Source of the DNA: Nannocystis sp. RBIL2
GTDB taxonomy: Bacteria > Myxococcota_A > Polyangia > Nannocystales > Nannocystaceae
Assembly: GCF_026626745.1 (NCBI RefSeq)
Contig: NZ_JAPNJW010000002.1
Span: forward strand, 1,946,151 to 2,010,150
Length of the DNA: 64,000 nucleotides
Reading direction: 5' to 3'
Made by a program: the position numbers and the translations under genes. The notes below the pieces were generated by a model that had not been told where the DNA came from, did not search any database, and saw only the letters and a list, made by a program, of their open reading frames with translations. Shown in pieces: positions 34,560 through 42,743 of this stretch; the first letter of the stretch is position 1, and the number at the start of each line of letters is the position of its first letter.

Positions 34560-34949
34560 ATGGACTTCCCCATCCGGATCACGCCCCTGCTCCGACCCCT
34601 GCTGTTTCCGCTCCGGGCCTCGGGGGAACGAGCGGCGGTGCATGTGGGGGGCGGACACGTCGAGGTGGAGTTCGGAGTGTTGTTCCACGGCAGCTTCGCG
34701 CTCGAGCAGGTCGAGCACGTGAGCCGCTCGACCTGGCCGTGGTGGAGCGGCCTCGGTCTGAGGATCGGCGCCCGCGGTCGCGTCGGCCTCATCGGCTCGC
34801 TCGAAGGGGTGGTCTGCATCCACTTCAACCGGCCCCAGCGCGTTCGCGCGCCGTTCCCCTGGCGATGTCGCGAGCTGTACCTCTCGCTCCACGACCCCGA
34901 CGGCTTCATCGCCACGGTGGAGGCCGCAGCCCACATGGCTGCGGCCTGA
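34560..34949 (+). CDS. Conserved protein of unknown function
   Basis: This 129-residue soluble protein has alternating beta strands and few charged runs (VHVGGGHVEVEFGVLFHG, GLRIGARGRVGLIG, ELYLSLHDPDGFIATVE). The pattern resembles a small PH-like beta barrel, but I do not recognise a family. GTG 34539 in the same frame is an alternative start adding VLWLTLA. It lies divergently from cca and ends 6 bases before the 3' end of polA on the other strand, the only convergent junction in the window without a hairpin repeat. Confidence 0.6.
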   Translation: MDFPIRITPLLRPLLFPLRASGERAAVHVGGGHVEVEFGVLFHGSFALEQVEHVSRSTWPWWSGLGLRIGARGRVGLIGSLEGVVCIHFNRPQRVRAPFPWRCRELYLSLHDPDGFIATVEAAAHMAAA

Positions 34950-34955
34950 CGCGCC

Positions 34956-37736
34956 TCAGCCCTTGCACGCAGCCCAGCTCGGGCCGTGCCCCGACTCTAC
35001 TTGCAGAGGCACCTGGAGCTTGTCGCCCGCGGCGCCCTCCATCAGGGGCCGCGCGAGGGCGATGAGCTCGTCGACGCGGCCGGCCTCGCACTCGAAGATG
35101 AGCTCGTCGTGGACGGTCAGCAGCATCTGCGCCCACGGCTTGTCGGCCAGCGCCGCGTCGACGGCGATCATGGCCCGCTTCATGACGTCGGCGGCGCTGC
35201 CCTGGATCGGCGTGTTGCGGGCGATCCGCTCGCCGTAGGAGCGCGCGGCCCCCTTGCGCGCGAGCTCGGGGATCCGGCGCCTGCGGCCGAAGATGGTCTC
35301 GGCGTAGCCGCGCGCGCTGGCGAGGTCGATGAGCTCCTCCATGTAGCGCGACACGCCGGGGATCTTCTCGAAGTAGACCTTGATGTAGCTGCCGGCCTTG
35401 CCGCGCGGGATGCCGAGCTGGCGCGCGAGACCGAACGCCGACTGGCCGTAGATGACGCCGAAGTTGACGGCCTTGGCGATCCGCCGCTGATCGCCGGTGA
35501 CGTCCTGCTCGGCGACGCCGAACACCTCGGCCGCGGTGCGCCGGTGGACGTCGACGCCGTCGCGGAACGACGACACGAGGTTCTTGTCGCCCGAGAGGTG
35601 GGCCAGGATCCGCAGCTCGATCTGCGAGTAGTCGAGCGCGACCAGCTCCTTGCCCGACCCGGCGACGAAGGCCTCGCGGATCTGCCGGCCGACCTCGCTG
35701 CGGATCGGGATGTTCTGCAGGTTGGGGTCCTTGCTCGACAGGCGCCCGGTCTGGGCCACTGCCTGGCGGAAGTTGGTGTGCAGGCGCCCGGTGACCGGGT
35801 TGATCTCCTGCGGCAGCGAGTCGAGGTAGGTGCCCTTGAGCTTGGTGAGGCCGCGGTACTCGAGGATGAGGCCGACCACCGGGTGATAGGCGGCGAGCTC
35901 CTCGAGCACCGCGGCGTCGGTGGAGAAGCCGGTCTTGGTCTTGCGCCCGGCCTCGAGGCCGAGGTCCTCGAACAGCAGCTTCTGCAGCTGCGTGGGCGAG
36001 TCGGGGTTGAGGTCGTAGCCGGCGTGCTCGGCGATCTGGACCCGTAGTTTAGCGATGTCGGCGCCCATGACCTCGCCTTGCTTGGCCAGGACGCCGGCGT
36101 CGACGCGCACGCCCGTCTCCTCGATGCGCTGCAGCACGCGCACCAGCGGCATCTCCAGCTCGTCGAACAGCGAGCGCAGGGCGCTCGACTCCTCGAGCTG
36201 CGGACGCAGGTGGGCACTTGTCTTCAAGGCCAGCTCGGCGCGCTCGCAGGCGTAGATCGTGGTGCGGTCGACCGGGGCGCGGGTGAAGGTGACGGCCTTC
36301 TTGCCCTTGCCGAGCACGTCCTCCTGGACGCCGGCGGTGTAGGCGAACAGGTCCTTGGCCAGCTCGGTGAGGTTGTGGGACGCGCGCGCGGGGTCGAGGG
36401 TGTACGAGGCGAGCTTGGGGTCCATCACCAGCGGCCCGAGCTCGACGCCGTGGCGGCGCAGGACGATGGCCTGGAACTTGGACCCCTGGGCGACCAGCGG
36501 CAGGCCGCCGGTGGTCAGCCGGCGCAGCTGGGCGCTGATGATGTCCTTCGGGACATGTTTAACCAGCAAGGCGTCGCCCTCGTGCGCGACCGGGATGTAA
36601 GCCGGGGCCGGAGCCCCCTCGCCGCCGGGCGCCAGGGCCACGCCGACCAGCGCGGCGCGCATCGAGTCGGCGATGTCGACGACGATCTGCAGCGCGAGGC
36701 TGCTGCTCTTCGCTAGGGTCTCGTCGACGTAGGCGACCAGCTCGGCCTCGCTGCCGAGAGCGCGGTAGCGCGACTTGTCGAGGGTCAGCGGGGCGCCGGG
36801 CCGCAGCTCGAGCGGGCCCTCGGGCGGCTTGGTCTCGATGGCCTTGCTCCTGAGGCCGAGCAGGCTCTTGAACCCGAGCGGGCCGAAGAACGCCTCGAGC
36901 GTCTCCTGATCGCTGCCGTGGTCGGCGAGCTCGTCGAGCGGGCGCGGCAGCGGGACGTCGCAGCGCAGCTGCACGAGCTGCCGGCTGAGGCGCGCGTTGG
37001 CGGCGTGCTCCTGCAGGGCCTCGCGCCGCTTGACCTGCTTGATGCTGGCGGCGCCGTTCAGCAGGCCCTCGAGATCGCCGAACTCTTCCAGCAGCTGCGC
37101 GGCCGTCTTGGGGCCGATGCCGGGCACGCCGGGGACGTTGTCGGAGCTGTCGCCGGTGAGCGCCAGCAGGTCGACGAGCTTGGTCGGCGGCACGCCCCAC
37201 TTCTCGACGACCTCGGCCGGGCCGATCAGCTTCGACTTCATCGAGTCCCACATGAGGATCGGCTTGCGGTCGCCGCCGCCGGCGTCGATGAGCTGCATGA
37301 GGTCCTTGTCGGTCGACAGGATGACGACCGAGCGCCCGGCCTTCTGCGCGGCTTGGGCGTAGCAGCCGATGATGTCGTCGGCCTCGACCCCGGGGACCTC
37401 GATCACCGGCAGGCCCAGCGCGGCAGTCGCCTGGCGGACCAGCGGGATCTGCGGCACCAGATCCTCGGGCATCGGCGGGCGGTGCGCCTTGTAGGCCGGG
37501 TACAGCTCGGTGCGGAAGCTCTTCTCGCTGTGGTCGAACACTGCGATGAAGACCTCGGGCTGGAACTCCTTCCGCATGGCCTGGATCATGCGGACGAACC
37601 CGTGCACGGCGTTGATCGGCACGCCTCCGGGCGCGCTCAGGCTCGGCATGGCATGGAAGGCGCGGAAGATGAAGTTGTTGCCGTCGATGAGGAAGACGCT
37701 GCCAGGGCCGCCTTGAGGACGCGCGTTTGTGCTCAC
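34956..37736 (-). CDS. polA: DNA polymerase I
   Basis: This 926-residue family A polymerase has an intact 5'-3' exonuclease domain (VFLIDGNNFIFRAFHAM, GVEADDIIG, TGDSSDNVPGVPGIGPKTAA) and polymerase domain (DYSQIELRILAHLSGD, RRIAKAVNFGVIYGQSAFGL, LLTVHDELIFE). The middle 3'-5' exonuclease domain is degenerate: the DxE motif reads VVDIADS, and the N..D motif AQGSKFQA. It should not proofread, as in Taq polymerase. Start GTG 37736 directly precedes the nuclease domain. A C(TTCG)G hairpin of the repeat family (36541-36556) lies in frame in the exonuclease-like region (HVPKDII). Confidence 0.95.
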   Translation of the reverse strand: MSTNARPQGGPGSVFLIDGNNFIFRAFHAMPSLSAPGGVPINAVHGFVRMIQAMRKEFQPEVFIAVFDHSEKSFRTELYPAYKAHRPPMPEDLVPQIPLVRQATAALGLPVIEVPGVEADDIIGCYAQAAQKAGRSVVILSTDKDLMQLIDAGGGDRKPILMWDSMKSKLIGPAEVVEKWGVPPTKLVDLLALTGDSSDNVPGVPGIGPKTAAQLLEEFGDLEGLLNGAASIKQVKRREALQEHAANARLSRQLVQLRCDVPLPRPLDELADHGSDQETLEAFFGPLGFKSLLGLRSKAIETKPPEGPLELRPGAPLTLDKSRYRALGSEAELVAYVDETLAKSSSLALQIVVDIADSMRAALVGVALAPGGEGAPAPAYIPVAHEGDALLVKHVPKDIISAQLRRLTTGGLPLVAQGSKFQAIVLRRHGVELGPLVMDPKLASYTLDPARASHNLTELAKDLFAYTAGVQEDVLGKGKKAVTFTRAPVDRTTIYACERAELALKTSAHLRPQLEESSALRSLFDELEMPLVRVLQRIEETGVRVDAGVLAKQGEVMGADIAKLRVQIAEHAGYDLNPDSPTQLQKLLFEDLGLEAGRKTKTGFSTDAAVLEELAAYHPVVGLILEYRGLTKLKGTYLDSLPQEINPVTGRLHTNFRQAVAQTGRLSSKDPNLQNIPIRSEVGRQIREAFVAGSGKELVALDYSQIELRILAHLSGDKNLVSSFRDGVDVHRRTAAEVFGVAEQDVTGDQRRIAKAVNFGVIYGQSAFGLARQLGIPRGKAGSYIKVYFEKIPGVSRYMEELIDLASARGYAETIFGRRRRIPELARKGAARSYGERIARNTPIQGSAADVMKRAMIAVDAALADKPWAQMLLTVHDELIFECEAGRVDELIALARPLMEGAAGDKLQVPLQVESGHGPSWAACKG
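36541..36556. repeat. Intragenic ATGTCC-TTCG-GGACAT hairpin in polA
   Basis: A perfect 6-bp stem is closed by a C(TTCG)G tetraloop, a very stable RNA loop. It is a full member of the ATGTCC family and lies in the degenerate exonuclease-like domain. Confidence 0.65.
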
Positions 37737-37840
37737 GCTGCGGGTTCTACCACAAGCGAGCGGCGGGTCGACCCGGTCCCGGCGCCCGCGGCGGCCGCAG
37801 GCGGATCCGCGGACCTGCGCCTGCGCACGCGGGCCGGAAG

Positions 37841-37925
37841 ACATGTCCCCGGGGACAGGTCATGCGAGCGGACTCGGCCGTGCGACATGGCCCGTGGGAC
37901 AGGTTGCAGTGACCTGTCCCGCGGG
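37841..37925. repeat. Hairpin-repeat cluster 3' of the kinase gene
   Basis: ACATGTCCCCGGGGACAGGT (37841-37860) is a near-perfect palindrome. Next comes a 14-bp hairpin with one G-U pair: CCCGTGGGACAGGT (37891-37904) pairs with ACCTGTCCCGCGGG (37912-37925), loop TGCAGTG. It ends 17 bases after the stop of the - strand kinase gene and could terminate it; polA begins beyond. Confidence 0.75.
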
Positions 37926-37942
37926 ACATCTGGGGGCGGCCG

Positions 37943-40087
37943 TCAGCGCGGGTCGGCGGCGCAGCGGAAGCCGATGCCGTGGGTGTGCGCGTCGGCGTCG
38001 TTGGGGAAGCGCAGCGCCGGGTCGGTGTGCTCGGGCTCGGAGCTGTTGAAGGCGCCGCCGCGGATCACCCGGTTGTTGCCGGGCATCGGCGGGGCCGGCT
38101 CGCCCTCGGCGGTCGGGTAGCGCTCGAAGCGGTCGGCGGTCCACTCGAACACGTTGCCGACGAGGTCGAACAGGCCGTTCTCGGTCTTGCCGCCGGGGAA
38201 GCTGCCGACCGGCGCGGTGCCGACGAACTTGTCGTCGGCGGCGTACATCGGCTCGACCGGCGGCAGGCCCTTCTGCTTGCGCCACGCCACGCACTCGGTG
38301 CCGCAGGCGTTGAGGTGCTCGGGGCTCGGGGCGCCGTCGCCCCACGGGAACACGCGGCCGTCGGAGCCGCGGGCGGCGAACTCGAACTCGGCCTCGCTCG
38401 GCAGGCGCCCGCCGTGGACGCGGCAGTACTCGTCGGCCTGGGCCCAGGTGACGCAGTTGATCGGGTGCTGCTTGCGCTCCTCGTTGCCGGCGTTGCACAG
38501 CGTCGTGTAGGCGGCCTTGGCCTTGTCCCAGTCGGCCCGCTTGCTCGCGCCCTGCGGCCAGAAGGCGTCGCGGTAGGCCCGCTTGCACTCGCCCTTGTCC
38601 GAGCAGGCCTCGTACTTCTCGGTCGTGACCTCGTAGATGTCGATGCAGAACGGCCGGATCTCGACCTTGTGCAGCGGCCGGGCCAGCGCCAGCACCGGCT
38701 TCTCCGACTCGGTGCCCATGAAGAAGTTCTTGCCGGTGACGAAGGCCATGCCGTCGGGGCACGAGGTCGGCGGCTTGGGCGGCTCGACCTTGACCTCGGG
38801 CTTGGGCGGCTCGACCACCTTGGCCTCGACGGGCGGCGGCTGCTCCGGCGGCTTCTCGGCCTCGCCGCCGCCGCGGGTAGCGACGAACACGGCGACGCCG
38901 ACGGCCACGAGGGCGCCGACGATCGCCGCGATCGCGCCGACTGCCATCGGCTTGACCGTGGGCGCGGGCGGGGTGACGACGGTGGCCGGAACCGGCGGCG
39001 AAGCGGGGGTCGGCGGCGCCGACATCGTGAGGACCGGCTGCTGCGCCAGCAGCTCGCCGGAGCGGCGCGTCTTGAGCCCGCCGCCCTGGCCGTCGGGCAC
39101 GACGGTTTGACCGAGGGTGGTCTCGCCGGCCTGGATCGCCGGGTACTCCTTGAGCTCGAGCGCGGCGGCGAGGCCGGTCCAGAACTCGCCCATGTTGGGG
39201 TAGCGGTCGACGACCTTGACCGCCAGCGCCTTCTGGAACACGGCCTCGACGGCGTCGCTGATGGTGATGCCGAAGGTCCGCGGGGTCGGGCGCCGCTGGG
39301 TGTTCTGGGTCGCGAACGCGAACTGGATGAACTGCTCGCCCTCGAGGGCCGGCAGGCCGCCGCGCATGATCTCGACCAGCACGAGCGCCATTTGATAGAC
39401 GTCGGTCCACGGCCCGGTGGCGCCGTAGCTGCGGTCGAACTGCTCGGGCGCGCCGTAGGTCGGGGTGAAGCTCGAGATCTGCGTGCCGGTGGCCTGCATC
39501 GCGGTGCGGGCCTGGCTCTGCATGACCTTGGCGATGCCGAAGTCGAGGACCTTGATGACGACGCCGGGCGCGAGCGTGTCGCCGAGGACGAAGAAGTTGG
39601 CCGGCTTGATGTCGCGGTGGGCGACGCCGCGGCCGTGGGCCAGCGCGAGGGCGCGGGCGCAGCCGTCCATGAGGTTGAAGGTCTCGAGGGCGCTGCGCTC
39701 CTGCGAGCGCGGCTTGCCGTCGTCGTGGCCGATCCACGACTCGAGCGGGCGGCCGTCGAGCCACTCGAGCACCATGTACGGCAGCCACACGCCGCCGGGG
39801 GTGGTGAGCGTGCCGATGTCCCGCGCCTGGACGATGCCGGTGGTCCGGCTCGACAGCGCGGTCAGCAGCTTGCCCTCGCGGACGAACGCCTCGAGCAGCT
39901 CCTCGCGCATCTCGACCGGGGCGTTCGACAGCGCCGTGAAGCACTTGACCGCCACGGGCTCGTCCCAGATCCGGTGGTTGGCCCGGTAGACGATGCCGAA
40001 GCCGCCCTCCCCGACCACACGCTCGATGAAGTACTTGTCGGCGACGAGGGTGCCGACGAGCCCGAATCGGTCGACCGCCTCAGCCAT
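37943..40087 (-). CDS. Ser/Thr protein kinase fused to an FGE/SUMF1-like domain
   Basis: This is a 714-residue membrane protein kinase. The kinase domain (about 20-310) has GEGGFGIVYRA, the Lys in PVAVKCF, the catalytic loop HRDIKPANFF and DFGIAK, so it should be active and of the RD type. One membrane segment lies near 380-405 (VGAIAAIVGALVAVGVAVFV). Then come a Pro/Glu/Lys spacer and a sulfatase-modifying-factor-like domain (about 440-714; FFMGTESEKP, NCVTWAQADEYCRVHGGRLP, GNVFEWTADRFERYP). The copper-binding Cys pair of true FGE enzymes is not evident, so it is probably a ligand-binding sensor domain. Kinase-SUMF1 fusions are typical of myxobacteria. Confidence 0.88.
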   Translation of the reverse strand: MAEAVDRFGLVGTLVADKYFIERVVGEGGFGIVYRANHRIWDEPVAVKCFTALSNAPVEMREELLEAFVREGKLLTALSSRTTGIVQARDIGTLTTPGGVWLPYMVLEWLDGRPLESWIGHDDGKPRSQERSALETFNLMDGCARALALAHGRGVAHRDIKPANFFVLGDTLAPGVVIKVLDFGIAKVMQSQARTAMQATGTQISSFTPTYGAPEQFDRSYGATGPWTDVYQMALVLVEIMRGGLPALEGEQFIQFAFATQNTQRRPTPRTFGITISDAVEAVFQKALAVKVVDRYPNMGEFWTGLAAALELKEYPAIQAGETTLGQTVVPDGQGGGLKTRRSGELLAQQPVLTMSAPPTPASPPVPATVVTPPAPTVKPMAVGAIAAIVGALVAVGVAVFVATRGGGEAEKPPEQPPPVEAKVVEPPKPEVKVEPPKPPTSCPDGMAFVTGKNFFMGTESEKPVLALARPLHKVEIRPFCIDIYEVTTEKYEACSDKGECKRAYRDAFWPQGASKRADWDKAKAAYTTLCNAGNEERKQHPINCVTWAQADEYCRVHGGRLPSEAEFEFAARGSDGRVFPWGDGAPSPEHLNACGTECVAWRKQKGLPPVEPMYAADDKFVGTAPVGSFPGGKTENGLFDLVGNVFEWTADRFERYPTAEGEPAPPMPGNNRVIRGGAFNSSEPEHTDPALRFPNDADAHTHGIGFRCAADPR

Positions 40088-40251
40088 GGCGGCTCTCCTT
40101 ACGGACAGAGGTGCGGTCTGGATCGAGCGCAGGCATGTGCATGATCAGCGGCGCGATTGTACGCCAGCGTCGCGCGGCGCGCACCGCGGCGGTTGTCGCG
40201 GCAGCCAGCCCTTTTTTTGCCCTCCGCCGCCCGGACTCGTAGGGTCCGCCA

Positions 40252-42312
40252 ATGTCCGCCCGTCCGTCGCTGTTCATCTGCGCCGCCCTGCTCGCGGCCC
40301 TGATCGCGCCACCGGCCTCCGCCAGCACTGCCACGACGGCGACGCGCGGATCCACACAGAGGCCCGCGACGGCCGCCGCCGGGCGCCAGACGGCGACCCC
40401 GGCCCGGCCGGCGGCGACGAGCCCGGCGCCGGCCCGACCGGCCGCGACGGCGGCGAAGCCGACCGCCCCGGCCGCGTCTGGCCGTCAGGACATGGCGAAA
40501 AGGCCAGGCAGCTCGCAGACGGCGACGCATGTGCGATCGGGCACGACGACCCCGGCCCGGCCCCATGTGACGACGCAGTCACGCCGGACCGACGCGGTCG
40601 ACGGAAGCGGACCGGCGAGCAAGCGCGCCGACGTGATTGACGGCCGCGACGCGGCGGCGGTGCGCGAGCTGTACCGGCGCAAGCCGGCCCGCGGGGCCAA
40701 CCGGACTGCCACGAACGCCGCCCGCCCGACTCCCGTGGAGCCGAGCCAGCCCGCCGCGACCGCGACGCGCGGGGCGACCCGCTCGTCGGCTGCTCCCGCG
40801 ACGAACCGCCCGGGCGAGGCGACCGCGGCCCGCGGCACGAGCCGGCCGGAGCCCCGTGCGGAGGCCCGCGGCACGTCGAGCGAGGCCGACCGCAGCAGCA
40901 AGAAGATCGACGCGGCGCCGTCCGGTCGCCAGACCCCGGCCGTGGTCACACGCGAGCCGATCCCCGCGCCGGCGGCGCGAGAGCCGGAGGTCGACGAGGC
41001 CCCGGCGACGACGCAGGTAGCTGACTCTTCCGACATGGTGAAAAAGACCGGTCCGAAGAAACAGCGTCGAAAGGCCAGCCAGGACGAGGACGAGGTGATG
41101 GCGACGGCGACCGGTCCGCGGCCGACGGCGGCCAGCAGCTGCGCGGCAGGTTTGGGCGCCGCGCCGGCGCTGCAGTTCGACCGCACGCGGGCGAGCCTGC
41201 GCGAGTTCTCGTGGGCGGACATGGCGTACTTCTTCGAGACCGCCGCCGACGAGGCCGAGCCCGAGCCGCGGCAGGTGGCGCGCGAGGGCTCGCTGCGGGC
41301 CGACGAGGCGATCCGCCTGGCAGGCCTGCCGCGGCGCCCGCTCGAGGCGGTGGCCCAGGCGCAGGCGGTCGATCTGCTGACCGAGCGCGAGCTGGTGCGC
41401 ATCGACAAGGCGCTCTCGGGCGCGAGCCCGGCCGCGATCGCCACGCTGCTGCGGGCCGACTCGCCGACCCTGCGGGCGCACGTGTGGACCTGGCTGGCGA
41501 CCACCCCGGCCGGCGCTTGCACCCTGGTCAAGCTCGACGGCCGCGAGGTGGAGGCGGCGATCCGCGACCGCAGCGTGGCGGTCGAGCACGGCGAAGATCT
41601 GGTGTTCCGCCCGCTCGGCGACTACGCGCTGCAGGCCCGCTCGCGCCTGGCGGCCGCCGATCCGCAGGCCTACGACAACCTGCTGCGCTCGCTGGCCATG
41701 GACACCGGCATCGACGGGCGGGTGCGGGCGGTGATCGCCGGCCTGCGCGTGCGCCGGGGCCACGCCGACTCGATCGAGGCCGGGCTGCGCGACCCGGTGG
41801 CCGCGATCCGCGGAGCCACTGCTTCCGCGGCGATCGACCGCGACCGCCCGCGCTACGAGGGCCGCGTGCTCGACCACGCGGCCGACGACCCGGCCGATCT
41901 GGTGACGGAGCTGATCGTCGGCGAGCTGCTCGGCGGACCCGACGGCACGCCGCAGGGCGAGCTGGCGCAGCGCCGCGACGAGCGGGTGATGGCGGCGCTG
42001 GCCCGCTGGAAGGGCCGCGGCGATCCGATGGCGCCCCTGCCCGTCCCCAGCCAGCCGCTGCGCTTCCAGGTGCAGAAGAAGATGGAGGCCGCGCCTGCGC
42101 CCGCGCCCGCGCCGATGATCGCGGCGACGCCGGTCGAGCCGGCGGCGCCGGTCGAGGCGCCCGCGCCCGCGCCGGTCAAGACTGTCGAGGAGCCGGTCGA
42201 GGCGCCGCGCCCGCTGGCGCACACGCCCACCCGCCGCGAGCCCGAGGCCGCGAGCGGGCCGCAGCTGCCGAGCGTGCTCGACGACCCGACCGGGACCTCC
42301 CTGCGACCCTGA
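40252..42312 (+). CDS. Secreted repeat-rich protein with HEAT-like C-terminal domain
   Basis: This is a 686-residue exported protein with signal peptide MSARPSLFICAALLAALIAP. Residues 25-290 are low complexity (Thr/Ala/Arg/Pro-rich, probably unfolded). Residues about 310-600 are helical with a repeated pattern resembling HEAT or armadillo repeats (AAIATLLRADSPTLRAHVW, ADSIEAGLRDPVAAIRGATA). The tail is Ala/Pro-rich. No enzyme motif is seen. Repeat-derived words such as GACATGGTGAAAAAGACC (about 41032) occur in the low-complexity part. It probably acts as a cell-envelope or scaffold protein. Confidence 0.6.
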   Translation: MSARPSLFICAALLAALIAPPASASTATTATRGSTQRPATAAAGRQTATPARPAATSPAPARPAATAAKPTAPAASGRQDMAKRPGSSQTATHVRSGTTTPARPHVTTQSRRTDAVDGSGPASKRADVIDGRDAAAVRELYRRKPARGANRTATNAARPTPVEPSQPAATATRGATRSSAAPATNRPGEATAARGTSRPEPRAEARGTSSEADRSSKKIDAAPSGRQTPAVVTREPIPAPAAREPEVDEAPATTQVADSSDMVKKTGPKKQRRKASQDEDEVMATATGPRPTAASSCAAGLGAAPALQFDRTRASLREFSWADMAYFFETAADEAEPEPRQVAREGSLRADEAIRLAGLPRRPLEAVAQAQAVDLLTERELVRIDKALSGASPAAIATLLRADSPTLRAHVWTWLATTPAGACTLVKLDGREVEAAIRDRSVAVEHGEDLVFRPLGDYALQARSRLAAADPQAYDNLLRSLAMDTGIDGRVRAVIAGLRVRRGHADSIEAGLRDPVAAIRGATASAAIDRDRPRYEGRVLDHAADDPADLVTELIVGELLGGPDGTPQGELAQRRDERVMAALARWKGRGDPMAPLPVPSQPLRFQVQKKMEAAPAPAPAPMIAATPVEPAAPVEAPAPAPVKTVEEPVEAPRPLAHTPTRREPEAASGPQLPSVLDDPTGTSLRP

Positions 42313-42317
42313 GCTTT

Positions 42318-42359
42318 CGGACATGCTCAAAAGGCCATGCTCTTCGGAGCATGGCCTTT
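42318..42359. repeat. 13-bp hairpin with C(TTCG)G loop at a convergent junction
   Basis: AAAGGCCATGCTC (42330-42342) pairs perfectly with GAGCATGGCCTTT (42347-42359) through a TTCG loop, preceded by GGACATGCTC. It is 17 bases after the HEAT-like gene and 13 bases before the stop of the facing small gene. The stem begins with AAA and ends with TTT, so it could be an intrinsic terminator in both directions. Confidence 0.75.
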
Positions 42360-42372
42360 CGACTTCTCGAGC

Positions 42373-42609
42373 TCACCTGAGCACGGGATGACCCAGATGC
42401 GCCGTTATCGTTGGTGAGTGTGCCTTGACTAAGATGTAGTGGTCCTCGACTTCGAGCAGCGTCCACTCTCCCCCGCCCTCTACAGCAATGAATCGCTTTA
42501 GCTGGGCCAGAGTTGCGTTTCCACGACCTGATGCTTGCACATCAGCTTTGGAGCGCCGGGAGACGATGTCTGCGGTATCCGTCCACTGTTTCAACCACGC
42601 TCGACCCAT
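42373..42609 (-). CDS. Small orphan protein in a low-GC islet
   Basis: This 78-residue protein (MGRAWLKQWTDTADIVSRRS at the start) is encoded within about 350 bases of clearly lower GC than its surroundings and with codon choice unlike the neighbours (frequent A/T third positions). It is preceded by GAGGA at a good distance for ATG 42609; ATG 42615 is an alternative two codons earlier. I do not recognise a family. The mix of a Trp- and Lys-containing N-terminus and a beta-like C-terminus (GEWTLLEVEDHYILVKAHSP) is compatible with a small DNA-binding or toxin-antitoxin-type protein, but this is speculation. Horizontal transfer is likely. Confidence 0.45.
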   Translation of the reverse strand: MGRAWLKQWTDTADIVSRRSKADVQASGRGNATLAQLKRFIAVEGGGEWTLLEVEDHYILVKAHSPTITAHLGHPVLR

Positions 42610-42743
42610 AGTCATCCTCGAAGAAGCCTATTCTGTCGCACCTCTTACTTGGGAACAAGCTCGACTTTCCATTGCTCAGGGCAAGGTGACTCCAAGACTC
42701 TGCCTGCCCAATTTGCGCAGTCGGGCTTCGGAAGTTCTCCCGC

